DNA of 64,000 nt, taken from Zhihengliuella sp. (GTDB lineage: Bacteria > Actinomycetota > Actinomycetes > Actinomycetales > Micrococcaceae). Under the pieces are notes generated by a model. It was given only the letters and a program-made list of their open reading frames with translations, was not told the DNA's origin and did no database searches. The position numbers and the translations under genes were made by a program. Location of the stretch: positions 389,275 through 453,274 of the forward strand of contig NZ_JAPSJL010000001.1 in assembly GCF_031178195.1 (NCBI RefSeq), written 5' to 3'. Of this stretch, positions 43,864-51,271 are shown one piece after another. The first letter of the stretch is position 1. Each line of letters starts with the position of its first letter.

Positions 43864-44853
43864 ATGCACATCAGACTGACGGCGGAGGACCTGACCAGGA
43901 TCCGCTTCGAGTCCTCGCCCCTGTGGGAGGCTGCCGCCAGCATCCGGGCGCTGCAGCGCCGGCCGGCCATCCACAGGCCCTGGATCGAGGCGACCCGTGC
44001 CGCACTGGAAGGCTCCTCCGAGCCGGACAAGGCGCGGCACCTGGACATCCTCACCACGCTGGTGCGTCCGCGCGGCTACATGGCCGACGCGCTGACGCCC
44101 ACGCCGAGTCGGCAGGGGACCTTCGCCGACTCGCTGGCGGACGTCGCCGCCGTCGACCACGAGATCTGGCGGGAGAGCCTCGCGCACCTGCGCCGCTTCG
44201 AGCCGACGTCGCGGATCGTCGCGACCATCGACCTGTTGGAGCGGGACCTGGCGGCCGGCCTCGAGATGATCGTCGAGGCGCTGGCCTGGTACTGGGCGCT
44301 GGCGCTCGAACCCTGGTGGCCGCGCCTGCGCTCGCTCCAGCTCGAGGACATCGACTGGCGGCTGGCGCAGATCGCCCGCAACGGCATGGCCGAGGTCCTG
44401 AAGTCGCTCCATCCCAGCGTGGTCCCGACGCCCGACGGTCTCGACATCGTCCGCGACTGCGACGCGACCGGCCACCCGGATCCGGGCGCCGGGCTGATCC
44501 TGGTCCCCAATGCGTTCATCTGGCCGGAGACGCTGGTGCTGAACGTCGCGCCCTTCGTGCCGACGCTGACGTACGCACCGCGCGGCGTCGGGCGGCTGTG
44601 GGAGTCCGCGCCGTCGTGCCCGGACGCCCCGCTGGCCAAGCTCCTCGGCAGGACGCGCGCGCAGATCCTGGCCCAGCTCGACGTCCCCATGACGACGACG
44701 CAGCTCGCCTGCGCGCTGGACCTCGCCCCGGCGACCGTCAACACGCATCTGAAGGTGATGTCGGAGGGCGGCCTGGCCGAGTCCCTCCGCACCGGGCGCG
44801 AGGTCTTCTACCGTCGCGCCGACGTCGGGGAGAGCCTCCTCGCAGGGCGCTGA
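43864..44853 (+). CDS. ArsR-family winged-helix regulator with long N-terminal domain
   Basis: 329 residues. The first 240 form an alpha/beta domain of the type that precedes ArsR helix-turn-helices in actinobacteria (start MHIRLTAEDLTRIRF). The DNA-binding domain is at the end: LDVPMTTTQLACALDLAPATVNTHLKVMSEGGLAESLRTGREVFYRR in short blocks. No metal-binding Cys pair is visible, so it is probably not a metal sensor. -10 TACGCT at 43851-43856 is only 7 bp before the ATG, so the message is probably leaderless. Confidence 0.82.
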   Translation: MHIRLTAEDLTRIRFESSPLWEAAASIRALQRRPAIHRPWIEATRAALEGSSEPDKARHLDILTTLVRPRGYMADALTPTPSRQGTFADSLADVAAVDHEIWRESLAHLRRFEPTSRIVATIDLLERDLAAGLEMIVEALAWYWALALEPWWPRLRSLQLEDIDWRLAQIARNGMAEVLKSLHPSVVPTPDGLDIVRDCDATGHPDPGAGLILVPNAFIWPETLVLNVAPFVPTLTYAPRGVGRLWESAPSCPDAPLAKLLGRTRAQILAQLDVPMTTTQLACALDLAPATVNTHLKVMSEGGLAESLRTGREVFYRRADVGESLLAGR

Positions 44854-44875
44854 ACCGGTCCGACCCGCCAGGGCG

Positions 44876-44891
44876 CCCGGCTACCGCCGGG
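44876..44891. terminator. Small hairpin between convergent genes
   Basis: CCCGGC-TACC-GCCGGG, 23 bp after the ArsR-type stop, followed by a second GC-rich repeat (GGGGAGTGCCCC). Terminator role inferred. Confidence 0.4.
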
Positions 44892-44921
44892 GAGTGCCCC
44901 TGTTTCCGGGGCCATGCTCAC

Positions 44922-45308
44922 TCATTCGGCGTCTCCGCCGCCCTCGGCTCGCGCCGTCGCTGCCCGTTCGAGTGCCTGCCGCCAGAAGCTCAGCCCCATG
45001 AGGTAGGCGATGACGAGCGTGAGTGCGCCCAGGAGGACGTTCCAGATTCCCGGGTCGCTGCCGGCGATGAAGGACGCGGCGATCGCGACGGCGGCCGGGA
45101 GCAGCAGCCCGTCCCCGGCCCGGAGGCCCGGCCCCGCGAACCGTTCCCGGATCCTCCGGTCGAGCAGGGGGATCCCCACGACGATGGCGAGGCCCAGAGC
45201 GACGACCACGAAGACGACGGGCTTCCCCAGTGTCGGCAGCAGCGCGATGGCCGCCATCGCCGCGGCGTAGCCGGAGCTGGACGCGTGCCGGTAAGTGGCA
45301 GGTGACAT
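44922..45308 (-). CDS. Small membrane protein of unknown function
   Basis: 128 residues with four probable helices: GYAAAMAAIALLPTLG, VVFVVVALGLAIVVGIPLL, GLLLPAAVAIAASFIAG and IWNVLLGALTLVIAYLMGLSFW. ATG 45308 is preceded by GGGGAG. It lies 55 bp after the AlkA-type gene on the same strand and may be the tail of that operon. No recognisable family. Confidence 0.65.
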   Translation of the reverse strand: MSPATYRHASSSGYAAAMAAIALLPTLGKPVVFVVVALGLAIVVGIPLLDRRIRERFAGPGLRAGDGLLLPAAVAIAASFIAGSDPGIWNVLLGALTLVIAYLMGLSFWRQALERAATARAEGGGDAE

Positions 45309-45363
45309 GTCTCCCCTTCGTCGAAGCGCGACCCACGGTACCGTACGCCGGATGCCCGGCACC

Positions 45364-46386
45364 TCAGTCCGGGCCGCCGGCCGGGTCGCGGTCCGCGTAG
45401 GCTTCCGCGGCCCAGAGGTGGAACAGGGCGTAGGACCTCCACGGACTCCACCGCTCGGCCTCGCGGGCGGCCTGGCGTGGCGTCAGGGGCCCGGCCCCCA
45501 GTGCCCTGGCCATGGCTCGGCGTGCCACGAGGTCCCCGGAGACGAAGACATCGGCATCGCCGAGCAGGCGGACGGCGAGGTAGTCGGCGGTCCACGGGCC
45601 GATACCGGGCAGCGCCAGCAGCGCGGCACGCCCTTCCTCGGGTGAGAGTACGGCGAGCCGGAAGCCCTCCGACCACGCCGCGACGACCCCGGCCAAGGTC
45701 CGGGCGCGGGCGCCGGTGATGCCGACCGCCTGCTGCAGCTCCGTCGCCTCGAGGCCGGCGTACCGTTCGGGTCCGGGGAACGGCACCAGCCCTGCACCGG
45801 CCATGGTGCGGCCCGCTCCATCCGGTCCACCGTGCCGCCGACGAGCGTGCCCAGCTGCGCCGGGCATGACGTCGAGGCGGGCTGCGGCGACGAACCGTCC
45901 GGCGAAGGTCCGGCAGGCGGCCAGCGACACCTGCTGGCCCAGCACGACCGTGACCACCGCCTCGAACTCGTCGACGCATCCGGTCACCCGCAGCCCAGGT
46001 CGTGCCTCGATCAGGGGCGCGAGCACGGGATCCCCTGCCAGCGCGCGGTGCGCCGGCTCCAGATCGACGTCGAGGCCGAACCAGCGCGTCACGAGCCCCC
46101 TCAGGGACCGCCGCATGCCGTCATTGAGCACCGGTCCGGCGTCGGGCCTCGCCGCCCGCCCTGGAACCTGCCAGCCTGCGGGTACGAACGCTGCGTCGAT
46201 CACGATGTCGACCCCGACGTCCTCGATCAGCGCGAGCGTCACCGGGACCTGCCGCCCTCCAACGCGGATCCACCTCCGGTGCCGACGGGCCGTGACGTCC
46301 GTCGCGGAGACGCCGGGAACATCGTGGGCGGCCAGGACACGGGCCGCGATCACTGCGTCGAACGGGCCGCGGGCGGGAACTCTCAT
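45364..46386 (-). CDS. alkA: AlkA-type 3-methyladenine DNA glycosylase
   Basis: A 340-residue helix-hairpin-helix (HhH-GPD) glycosylase that excises alkylated bases. The N-terminal AlkA-like domain (1-130) precedes VVLGQQVSLAACRTFAGRFV and the hairpin-Gly/Pro motif LLALPGIGPWTADYLAVRLLG, followed by DVFVSGDLVARRA with the probable catalytic Asp. A low-complexity His/Arg/Gly insert lies near residue 195. It starts 13 bp after alkB in the sigma-MGMT-AlkB-AlkA operon. Confidence 0.85.
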   Translation of the reverse strand: MRVPARGPFDAVIAARVLAAHDVPGVSATDVTARRHRRWIRVGGRQVPVTLALIEDVGVDIVIDAAFVPAGWQVPGRAARPDAGPVLNDGMRRSLRGLVTRWFGLDVDLEPAHRALAGDPVLAPLIEARPGLRVTGCVDEFEAVVTVVLGQQVSLAACRTFAGRFVAAARLDVMPGAAGHARRRHGGPDGAGRTMAGAGLVPFPGPERYAGLEATELQQAVGITGARARTLAGVVAAWSEGFRLAVLSPEEGRAALLALPGIGPWTADYLAVRLLGDADVFVSGDLVARRAMARALGAGPLTPRQAAREAERWSPWRSYALFHLWAAEAYADRDPAGGPD

Positions 46387-46399
46387 GCCGGACCGGGCC

Positions 46400-47062
46400 T
46401 CACGCGTCGAGCCCGGTCTCGCGCAGCGTGATGTTGATCCGCCCCTTCGGCAGGCCGCACCCGGCCGGGGCCGTGCCCGGGTGCATCCGGGTGACGCCGT
46501 GGAAGGCGAGCCGCGCCGGCCCGCCGAACACGAAGAGATCCCCGGAGGCGAGCAGGATGTCCTCGTAGGGCTTGTTCCGGTGCTCGGTGTTTCCGAACCG
46601 GAACGTGCAGGCATCCCCGATCGAGAACGAGACGACTGGTGCCGTGGACTTCTCGTCCTTGTCCTGGTGCATGCCCATCCGGGCCGAGCCGTCGTAGTAG
46701 TTCACCAGAGCGGCATCCGGGGTGTAGGAATCCGCCTCGAACGCGGTCTCGGCGAGCGCGAGTCTCCCGGCCCTCACCAGCCAGTCGGGGAAGGGGAGGA
46801 CGCGGGCGCCGTTGACGTCCGAGGCCTCCCGCGTATAGCGGTAGGGCTGCCAGTGCCAGCCGAGGCAGACGGTCTTGACCGACATCTCGTGGCCGGCGAC
46901 CCTCGCGCCGCGCGGGGGCACCGGGCCCTGCGACCACTCCCGGTAGCGCTCGACGATCCAACGCTGCTGCCGGGGCTCCAGCCACCCGGGCAGGTGATAG
47001 GCGCCGGGGGCGAGGCGACGCGGTTCCCGGGCGCCGAAGTCGGCGTCGAAGAGAGCCTCCAT
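46400..47062 (-). CDS. alkB: AlkB-like Fe(II)/2-oxoglutarate DNA dealkylase
   Basis: A 220-residue dioxygenase that oxidatively removes alkyl groups from bases. Iron ligands are His132 and Asp134 (MHQDKDE) and His188 (FHGVTR). Arg208 and Arg214 in RINITLR bind 2-oxoglutarate and substrate. The length matches E. coli AlkB (216). Its start overlaps the MGMT stop by one base (TGATG), so translation is coupled. It acts in the cytoplasm. Confidence 0.92.
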   Translation of the reverse strand: MEALFDADFGAREPRRLAPGAYHLPGWLEPRQQRWIVERYREWSQGPVPPRGARVAGHEMSVKTVCLGWHWQPYRYTREASDVNGARVLPFPDWLVRAGRLALAETAFEADSYTPDAALVNYYDGSARMGMHQDKDEKSTAPVVSFSIGDACTFRFGNTEHRNKPYEDILLASGDLFVFGGPARLAFHGVTRMHPGTAPAGCGLPKGRINITLRETGLDA

Positions 47063-47754
47063 CAGCCGTCTCCCCGCGACCCCGGGACGGGGAGCGGTGC
47101 GGCGCCACGCTCGAGGTCCAACAGGGCGGCCTTGGCCGCGAATCCGCCGAGGTACCCGCCGAGCGAACCGTCGGTGCGCAGGACGCGGTGGCAGGGGACG
47201 ACGACGGGCAGCGGATTGGTCGCGCAGGCGGTGCCGACGGCGCGGACGGCCTTGGGGTTCCCGACGAGCTCGGCCATCTCCCGGTACGTCATCGTCCGTC
47301 CGTAGCCGATGCCCGTCAGCTCCCGCTGGACGGCCTGGCGGAACCCGCTCGATAGCGAGAAGTCGAGCGGAACGTCGAACGCCTGCAGCCGACCGGCGAA
47401 GTAGGCGTCCAGTTCGCGCGCGGTCTCGTCGAGTCGTCGGCGGAGCGTTCCCGGCGCGGACCCGTGCGACGAGCCGCCGCTGCGGAGGATCCGTGGGCTG
47501 ATCCTGGCGCTGAGGACGTCGAGGACGGCGTCATGGCCTTCCGACTCGAAGGCGACGCGGACGAGGCCGCGCTCCGTGGTGGCCACCAGCAGGCGCCCGA
47601 CCGGGGAGTCGACGGTCCGGAAGGCGACGTCGATGAGCTCCGCCGCGCCGGCCTCGTGCTCGAGGCGTTCGCGCAGCTGGCGCAGCATCTCCTGTTCGAT
47701 CGGGCTCGGCTCCCGGTCGTCCCGAGCCGGTCCGTGGTTGAGGGTGCTCTTCAC
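47062..47754 (-). CDS. ogt: O6-alkylguanine-DNA alkyltransferase (MGMT)
   Basis: A 230-residue suicide methyltransferase with acceptor Cys188 in VVVPCHRVL and the DNA-binding block YGRTMTYREMAELVGNPKAVRAVG. The GTG start at 47754 overlaps the sigma factor stop (GTGA). The N-terminal 45 residues (Glu/Arg-rich) are extra compared with Ogt of about 170 residues. No Ada-type zinc domain or AraC domain is present, so it does not act as the operon activator; the sigma factor may do that instead. Confidence 0.92.
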   Translation of the reverse strand: MKSTLNHGPARDDREPSPIEQEMLRQLRERLEHEAGAAELIDVAFRTVDSPVGRLLVATTERGLVRVAFESEGHDAVLDVLSARISPRILRSGGSSHGSAPGTLRRRLDETARELDAYFAGRLQAFDVPLDFSLSSGFRQAVQRELTGIGYGRTMTYREMAELVGNPKAVRAVGTACATNPLPVVVPCHRVLRTDGSLGGYLGGFAAKAALLDLERGAAPLPVPGSRGDG

Positions 47755-48275
47755 AGCATGACCTTCCTGAGTTTCTTCATTCCGTCGGCCGCGGCCCGGC
47801 GGACGGCCTCGGGCGTGCCGCCGATCTCCGCCGCGACCTCGGCGTAGGGCAGCCCGGCCAGGTGGTGGTAGGCCACGGCGAGTCGCTGCCGTTCCGGCAG
47901 GGCGACGATCGCCTGCCAGAGGTCTCCTTGGGCGTCGAACGGCCCGGGCGCCGTGCCGTCCCGGGAGCCTGCGCTCTGGCCGCTCCGGACGTCGTCGAGG
48001 TCTGCTCCGTTGCCGGCTGGCAGCGCCCTGCGGCCTGCGGCGCGATAGAGGTCGATGGCCTTCCGGTGGGCGATGCGCACCAGCCAGGCCTCCACGTTCG
48101 CGTCCGCCGGGAGGTCCGGGTACGCCCGGAGCGCCGAGAGGAACGTCTCCGACCAGGCGTCGTCGGCGTCGTGGGGTCCGAGCGCGGCGCGGCAGACGCG
48201 CAGCACCGTCACCCCGTGGCGCTCCACGATGCTCTCGAACGGCGGCTTGGCCGCGCTGTGCTTCACCTGACTCAC
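47751..48275 (-). CDS. ECF-type sigma factor of the alkylation-repair operon
   Basis: About 174 residues with region 2 (FESIVERHGVTVLRVCRAAL, DADDAWSETFLSAL, AWLVRIAHRKAIDLYR) and region 4 (LPERQRLAVAYHHLAGLPYAEVAAEIGGTPEAVRRAAADG). No anti-sigma gene adjoins it; instead it directly precedes MGMT, AlkB and AlkA. GTG 48275 is chosen; GTG 48266 is also possible, and an upstream in-frame extension lacks coding character. It probably directs transcription of this operon after DNA alkylation (inference from context). Confidence 0.82.
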   Translation of the reverse strand: MSQVKHSAAKPPFESIVERHGVTVLRVCRAALGPHDADDAWSETFLSALRAYPDLPADANVEAWLVRIAHRKAIDLYRAAGRRALPAGNGADLDDVRSGQSAGSRDGTAPGPFDAQGDLWQAIVALPERQRLAVAYHHLAGLPYAEVAAEIGGTPEAVRRAAADGMKKLRKVML

Positions 48276-48429
48276 AATCTGTAGACGCCCGGCCCGGCCG
48301 AAACGTGAGCCGGTCCCTGGGAAATTTCCGCCGACAAGCTCTCGGAGCCCGCCGGTGCATGGCCGTTCGCGGCTTTGACGTGTAGTTTCATGACAACAGG
48401 AAGCCTCGTCACCGCCAGGAGGACGTTCG

Positions 48430-48942
48430 ATGCGCAATCAGGATCCCACCACACCCGACGCCGGCGCCACGCCGACCGGCTCCGGTGCCCACGACCTCGG
48501 CCGCGAGACGGCCGACAGGATGGAGCCCGAGGCGACGAACACGCAGGCCGAGGTGGCCGGCGTCGTGCGCGAGCCCCGGAACGAGCCGACGTCCACCGAG
48601 GTCGCAGCCGACCGGCGGAACGCCGAGAAACAGCCCAACGACGACGCCGGAGCGGAGCGCGACGAGGAGTACCGCGACCGGATGACGACGACGCGCTCCG
48701 GCGCGGTGTGGGCGGCGACGATCTTCTCGCTGGTCATCCTCGTGCTGTTGATCATCTTCATCGCGCAGAACCAGGAGACCACCACCCTGCGGTACTTCGC
48801 GTGGGAGGGAACCGTGAACGTCGGCCTGACGGTGCTCGCCGCAGCCGTGGCCGGAGGCATCATCGTGTCGCTGGCGGGCGCGGCGCGGATCATCGCGCTC
48901 AAGGCCCAGCGGCGCCGTCAGCGTCGGCAGTCCCGCAGCTGA
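48430..48942 (+). CDS. LapA-domain (DUF1049) membrane protein
   Basis: 170 residues. A long acidic, Pro/Thr-rich N-terminal tail (1-85) leads to two helices of the LapA domain (VWAATIFSLVILVLLIIFIAQN and NVGLTVLAAAVAGGIIVSLAG) with the linker QETTTLRYFAWEGT. It ends with a basic RRRQRRQ tail. AGGAGG precedes ATG 48430. The family is widespread in actinobacterial membranes, with no proven role outside LPS assembly in proteobacteria. Confidence 0.8.
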   Translation: MRNQDPTTPDAGATPTGSGAHDLGRETADRMEPEATNTQAEVAGVVREPRNEPTSTEVAADRRNAEKQPNDDAGAERDEEYRDRMTTTRSGAVWAATIFSLVILVLLIIFIAQNQETTTLRYFAWEGTVNVGLTVLAAAVAGGIIVSLAGAARIIALKAQRRRQRRQSRS

Positions 48943-49091
48943 TCGGGCCGTCCCACCCGCGCCGAAAGCCGGAGCAGATCCCCGGAACCGCTGTCCGCAG
49001 GCACCGTTGTCCACAGGCCGGGAGCACTTCTAGCTCGCGTTCAGGTTGGACGACTAATGTTCTGGTGTCGCTTGAAATACAGCGGCAAGAG

Positions 49092-49133
49092 GGCGGCTAC
49101 CCGAGTTTCCCCCCAACGATCCGGGTAGTCGCC
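49092..49133 (+). ncRNA. 6C-like hairpin RNA, copy 1
   Basis: A 12-bp stem (49092-49103 with 49122-49133, one G-U) encloses a loop with AGTTTCCCCCCAACGAT (49104-49120), followed by TTCTTC. The 17-nt loop and the tail recur at 55996-56041 on the other strand. The C6 loop recalls the actinobacterial 6C RNA, but the second hairpin of that family is not seen. It could also end the flanking convergent transcripts. Confidence 0.55.
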
Positions 49134-49165
49134 TTCTTCATGCCCGCCCGGCGTTCGGGTCCGCG

Positions 49166-49777
49166 TCAGGAGGCCGGCTGCTGCTCGGTCTCCCCGGTCG
49201 GCTGAGGGGTCTCCCGACGGGTGCTCTCGACGAACTCCGCCAGGCGCGCGGCGTCGATCTCCACCGCGACGCCGTTGGGGATCCGCGGCGTCTTCTGGTC
49301 CAGGATCCGGTTGGCCGTGAGCCGGATCAGGGTCCCGTGCGCGACCACCACGACGTTGCCGTCCGGGTAGTGCCCCGCGATCCGGGCCAGCGCGGCGGCC
49401 CCACGCTCCGCCACCTGCTCCTCCGGCTCGGCGGTCACGATGAGGCGCTGGCGCTCGTGATCGTCCAGCTCGGCGCCCACGAGGCCCTCGAGCTCGCCGT
49501 ACGCGCGCTCCACCAGATCGTCGTCCTGGTCGCCCACCTCGACCCCGAGCACCTCGGCGATGAGCTCGGCGGACTCGACGGCCCGGCCCAGTGGGGACGT
49601 CGCCACGATCTCCCACGTGAAGCCCTCCTCCGCCGCACGGCGTGCGAGCGCCTCGCCGGCCTCCCGGGCCTGCGCCTTGCCGGTCTCGTTGAGGGGGATG
49701 TCGACCTGCCCCTGCAGCCGTCCCGCGGCGTTCCAATCCGTCTCGCCGTGCCGTACCATCACCAAACGCTTTGCCAT
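49166..49777 (-). CDS. Histidine phosphatase (phosphoglycerate-mutase-like)
   Basis: 203 residues beginning MAKRLVMVRHGETDWN, with the phospho-acceptor His10 in RHGE, LSPLGRAVESAELIAEVLG-type second block (here ATSPLGRAVESAELIAE) and the second catalytic His in VVVVAHGTLIRL. The Pro/Thr/Gln-rich C-terminus is likely disordered. Substrate specificity within the family is not readable. It stands alone, 29 bp downstream of the AlkX-like gene's end on the same strand. Confidence 0.85.
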   Translation of the reverse strand: MAKRLVMVRHGETDWNAAGRLQGQVDIPLNETGKAQAREAGEALARRAAEEGFTWEIVATSPLGRAVESAELIAEVLGVEVGDQDDDLVERAYGELEGLVGAELDDHERQRLIVTAEPEEQVAERGAAALARIAGHYPDGNVVVVAHGTLIRLTANRILDQKTPRIPNGVAVEIDAARLAEFVESTRRETPQPTGETEQQPAS

Positions 49778-49806
49778 GCGCCAAGACTAACCGGCGCCGG
49801 AGGGCG

Positions 49807-50940
49807 TTACGGCAACACCAGCTCGCCGCCGAGTTGCCGCGCCAGGTGGGTGCCGGCCCGCCGGGCCGCGGCCTTGAAGCTCCGGTTGGTCACCCCGCGC
49901 TCGGGGTAGAGCCGGTGCAGCAGCAGGTCCCGTCCCACCCGCTGGGCGTCCACGCGGCCGACGAAGCGGTCGCCGTCCAGCACGGACATGACGTACGCGC
50001 CGTAGGTGCGCTTCGCCGCCGGGACATAGGCCTCGAACAGGTACTCGTACCCGAAGACCCGGGCCGCCCGCCGCCGATTCCGCAGCAAGTTGTCGAACGG
50101 GCCGATGAGCCGGCTCCCGCGTGCCTGCGTGACCGGCACCTCGGTCAGGTCCGGGTCCGGCAGCGCATAGCCGGGCTCCCCCCAGCCCTCGATATCCAGG
50201 ACGACGGCGCCGGCGGCCTCCAGGCCATCCCGCACCTCGTCGGCGGTGAGGCGGTAGTGGCGGCGCAGGTCGGCGATCGTCGCGACGCCCAGCGCCCGCA
50301 GCGCCGACGCGATCAGGCCGGCGCAGACGTCGTCGTACGACGGCCTGGCCTCGAGCAGGTGCGTCGGGACGCGGCGCTCCGGCAGGTCGAAGACCCGCTT
50401 GATGCCGCGGCGGCGCGTGCAGACCAGCTCGCCGGACCACAGCATGAACTCGGCGGCGCGCTGCCGGGCGCTCCAACTCCAGTTGCCGCCGCGCTCCGCC
50501 CCGGTCTCGAGGTCGCCGATCGTCGCGCCGTCCTCCGCCTCCGCCGCGATCCGGAGGACCTCCCGGCGGGGTCCGGCCAGGCCGTCCGCGAACTCCTCGG
50601 CGTGCCGGTCGCGGAACCACTGCCGCGAACGCTCGAACAGGGGCCAGTCCTCGATCGGGAACACGCAGGCGACGTCGGTGAACGTCTCGAAGGAGACGGC
50701 CTCCCCCTCGGACCAGAGGGCGTCGTCGTACTGCTCGGCGCGGCGGCGCGCCGGCAGGCGGGCCGCGCACGAGAGCCGGTGCGCCTTGTCCACCCGGCTG
50801 ATCCCGTCCAGCTGCAGGAGCCGCTCGTTCCGCAGGACGTCGAGGGCGTCGCGCGCCCCGGGGGCGAAGTGGGCGTTGACGACGGCGCGGCGCGCCTCCG
50901 CGGCTGAGAGTGCTCCGGTTCCGGCCGAGTCGATGCTCAT
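49807..50940 (-). CDS. AlkX/YcaQ-like winged-helix DNA glycosylase
   Basis: 377 residues of the HTH_42 (YcaQ/AlkZ) superfamily, which unhooks interstrand crosslinks or removes bulky alkylated purines. Near the N-terminus LLQLDGISRVDKAHRL contains the QxD catalytic signature (Gln43, Asp45). Tandem winged helices and FGYEYLFEAYVPAAKRTYGAYVMSVLDGDRFVGRVD in sections follow the family. The QxD rather than QxQ form places it with the AlkX branch. It is near, but not in, the alkylation-repair operon. Confidence 0.8.
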   Translation of the reverse strand: MSIDSAGTGALSAAEARRAVVNAHFAPGARDALDVLRNERLLQLDGISRVDKAHRLSCAARLPARRRAEQYDDALWSEGEAVSFETFTDVACVFPIEDWPLFERSRQWFRDRHAEEFADGLAGPRREVLRIAAEAEDGATIGDLETGAERGGNWSWSARQRAAEFMLWSGELVCTRRRGIKRVFDLPERRVPTHLLEARPSYDDVCAGLIASALRALGVATIADLRRHYRLTADEVRDGLEAAGAVVLDIEGWGEPGYALPDPDLTEVPVTQARGSRLIGPFDNLLRNRRRAARVFGYEYLFEAYVPAAKRTYGAYVMSVLDGDRFVGRVDAQRVGRDLLLHRLYPERGVTNRSFKAAARRAGTHLARQLGGELVLP

Positions 50941-51021
50941 GCCCCCAGCCTACGGACGTGCACCCGCGCCGGTGGCCTGACGGGGCGCGGACACCGCGGG
51001 TGAAACTCGCGTACACATTCC

Positions 51022-51050
51022 TTGCCGATCCGTCCGGGGCACCCCAGACT
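51022..51050 (+). promoter_or_regulatory. Promoter of the sfnG riboswitch transcript
   Basis: TTGCCG (51022-51027) and CAGACT (51045-51050) with a 17-bp spacer end 12 bp before the riboswitch. It resembles the acs promoter. Confidence 0.45.
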
Positions 51051-51062
51051 GGGAGGCGCACA

Positions 51063-51151
51063 CCATCCCGAGCGGCTGAGAGATCTGGCTCAACGACGCC
51101 GCAGCAACCACCCGGATTCCTCCGGAAAGGTGCTACCGCCAGAAACGATGG
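51063..51151 (+). ncRNA. S-box (SAM-I) riboswitch upstream of sfnG-metY
   Basis: P1 CCATC (51063-51067) with GATGG (51147-51151). The core GCGGCTGAGAGATCTGGCTC, GCCGC, AGCAACC and GGTGCTACCGCCAG are present. The P3 stem is short (CCGG with CCGG). Unlike the other three, it lies 116 bp from the first recognised gene. Confidence 0.88.
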
Positions 51152-51154
51152 AGA

Positions 51155-51271
51155 ATGCGTCAGCATTTCGATCCACCGCAGGCCGGCCTACCCGCCTGCC
51201 CGCCGTGGACCGCCGTTGTTCCGGGAGCCCCACCACGCGCACGCGCGCCAGCACGTCAGGAGCCTCGATGA
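51155..51271 (+). CDS. Possible 38-codon leader peptide
   Basis: An ATG right after the riboswitch opens a 38-residue frame starting MRQHFDPPQAGLPACPPW that stops with TGA overlapping the sfnG ATG (ATGA). Overlap suggests translational coupling. Against it, GGAG is only one base from its ATG. Short leader peptides before sulfur genes occur in actinobacteria, but this one is unproven. Confidence 0.3.
   Translation: MRQHFDPPQAGLPACPPWTAVVPGAPPRARAPARQEPR

Noticed and set aside
48276-48437. N-terminal extension of the repair-operon sigma factor
   Set aside because: The added residues lack similarity to sigma region 1.1 or 2 and overlap the divergent promoter area before the LapA-like gene.
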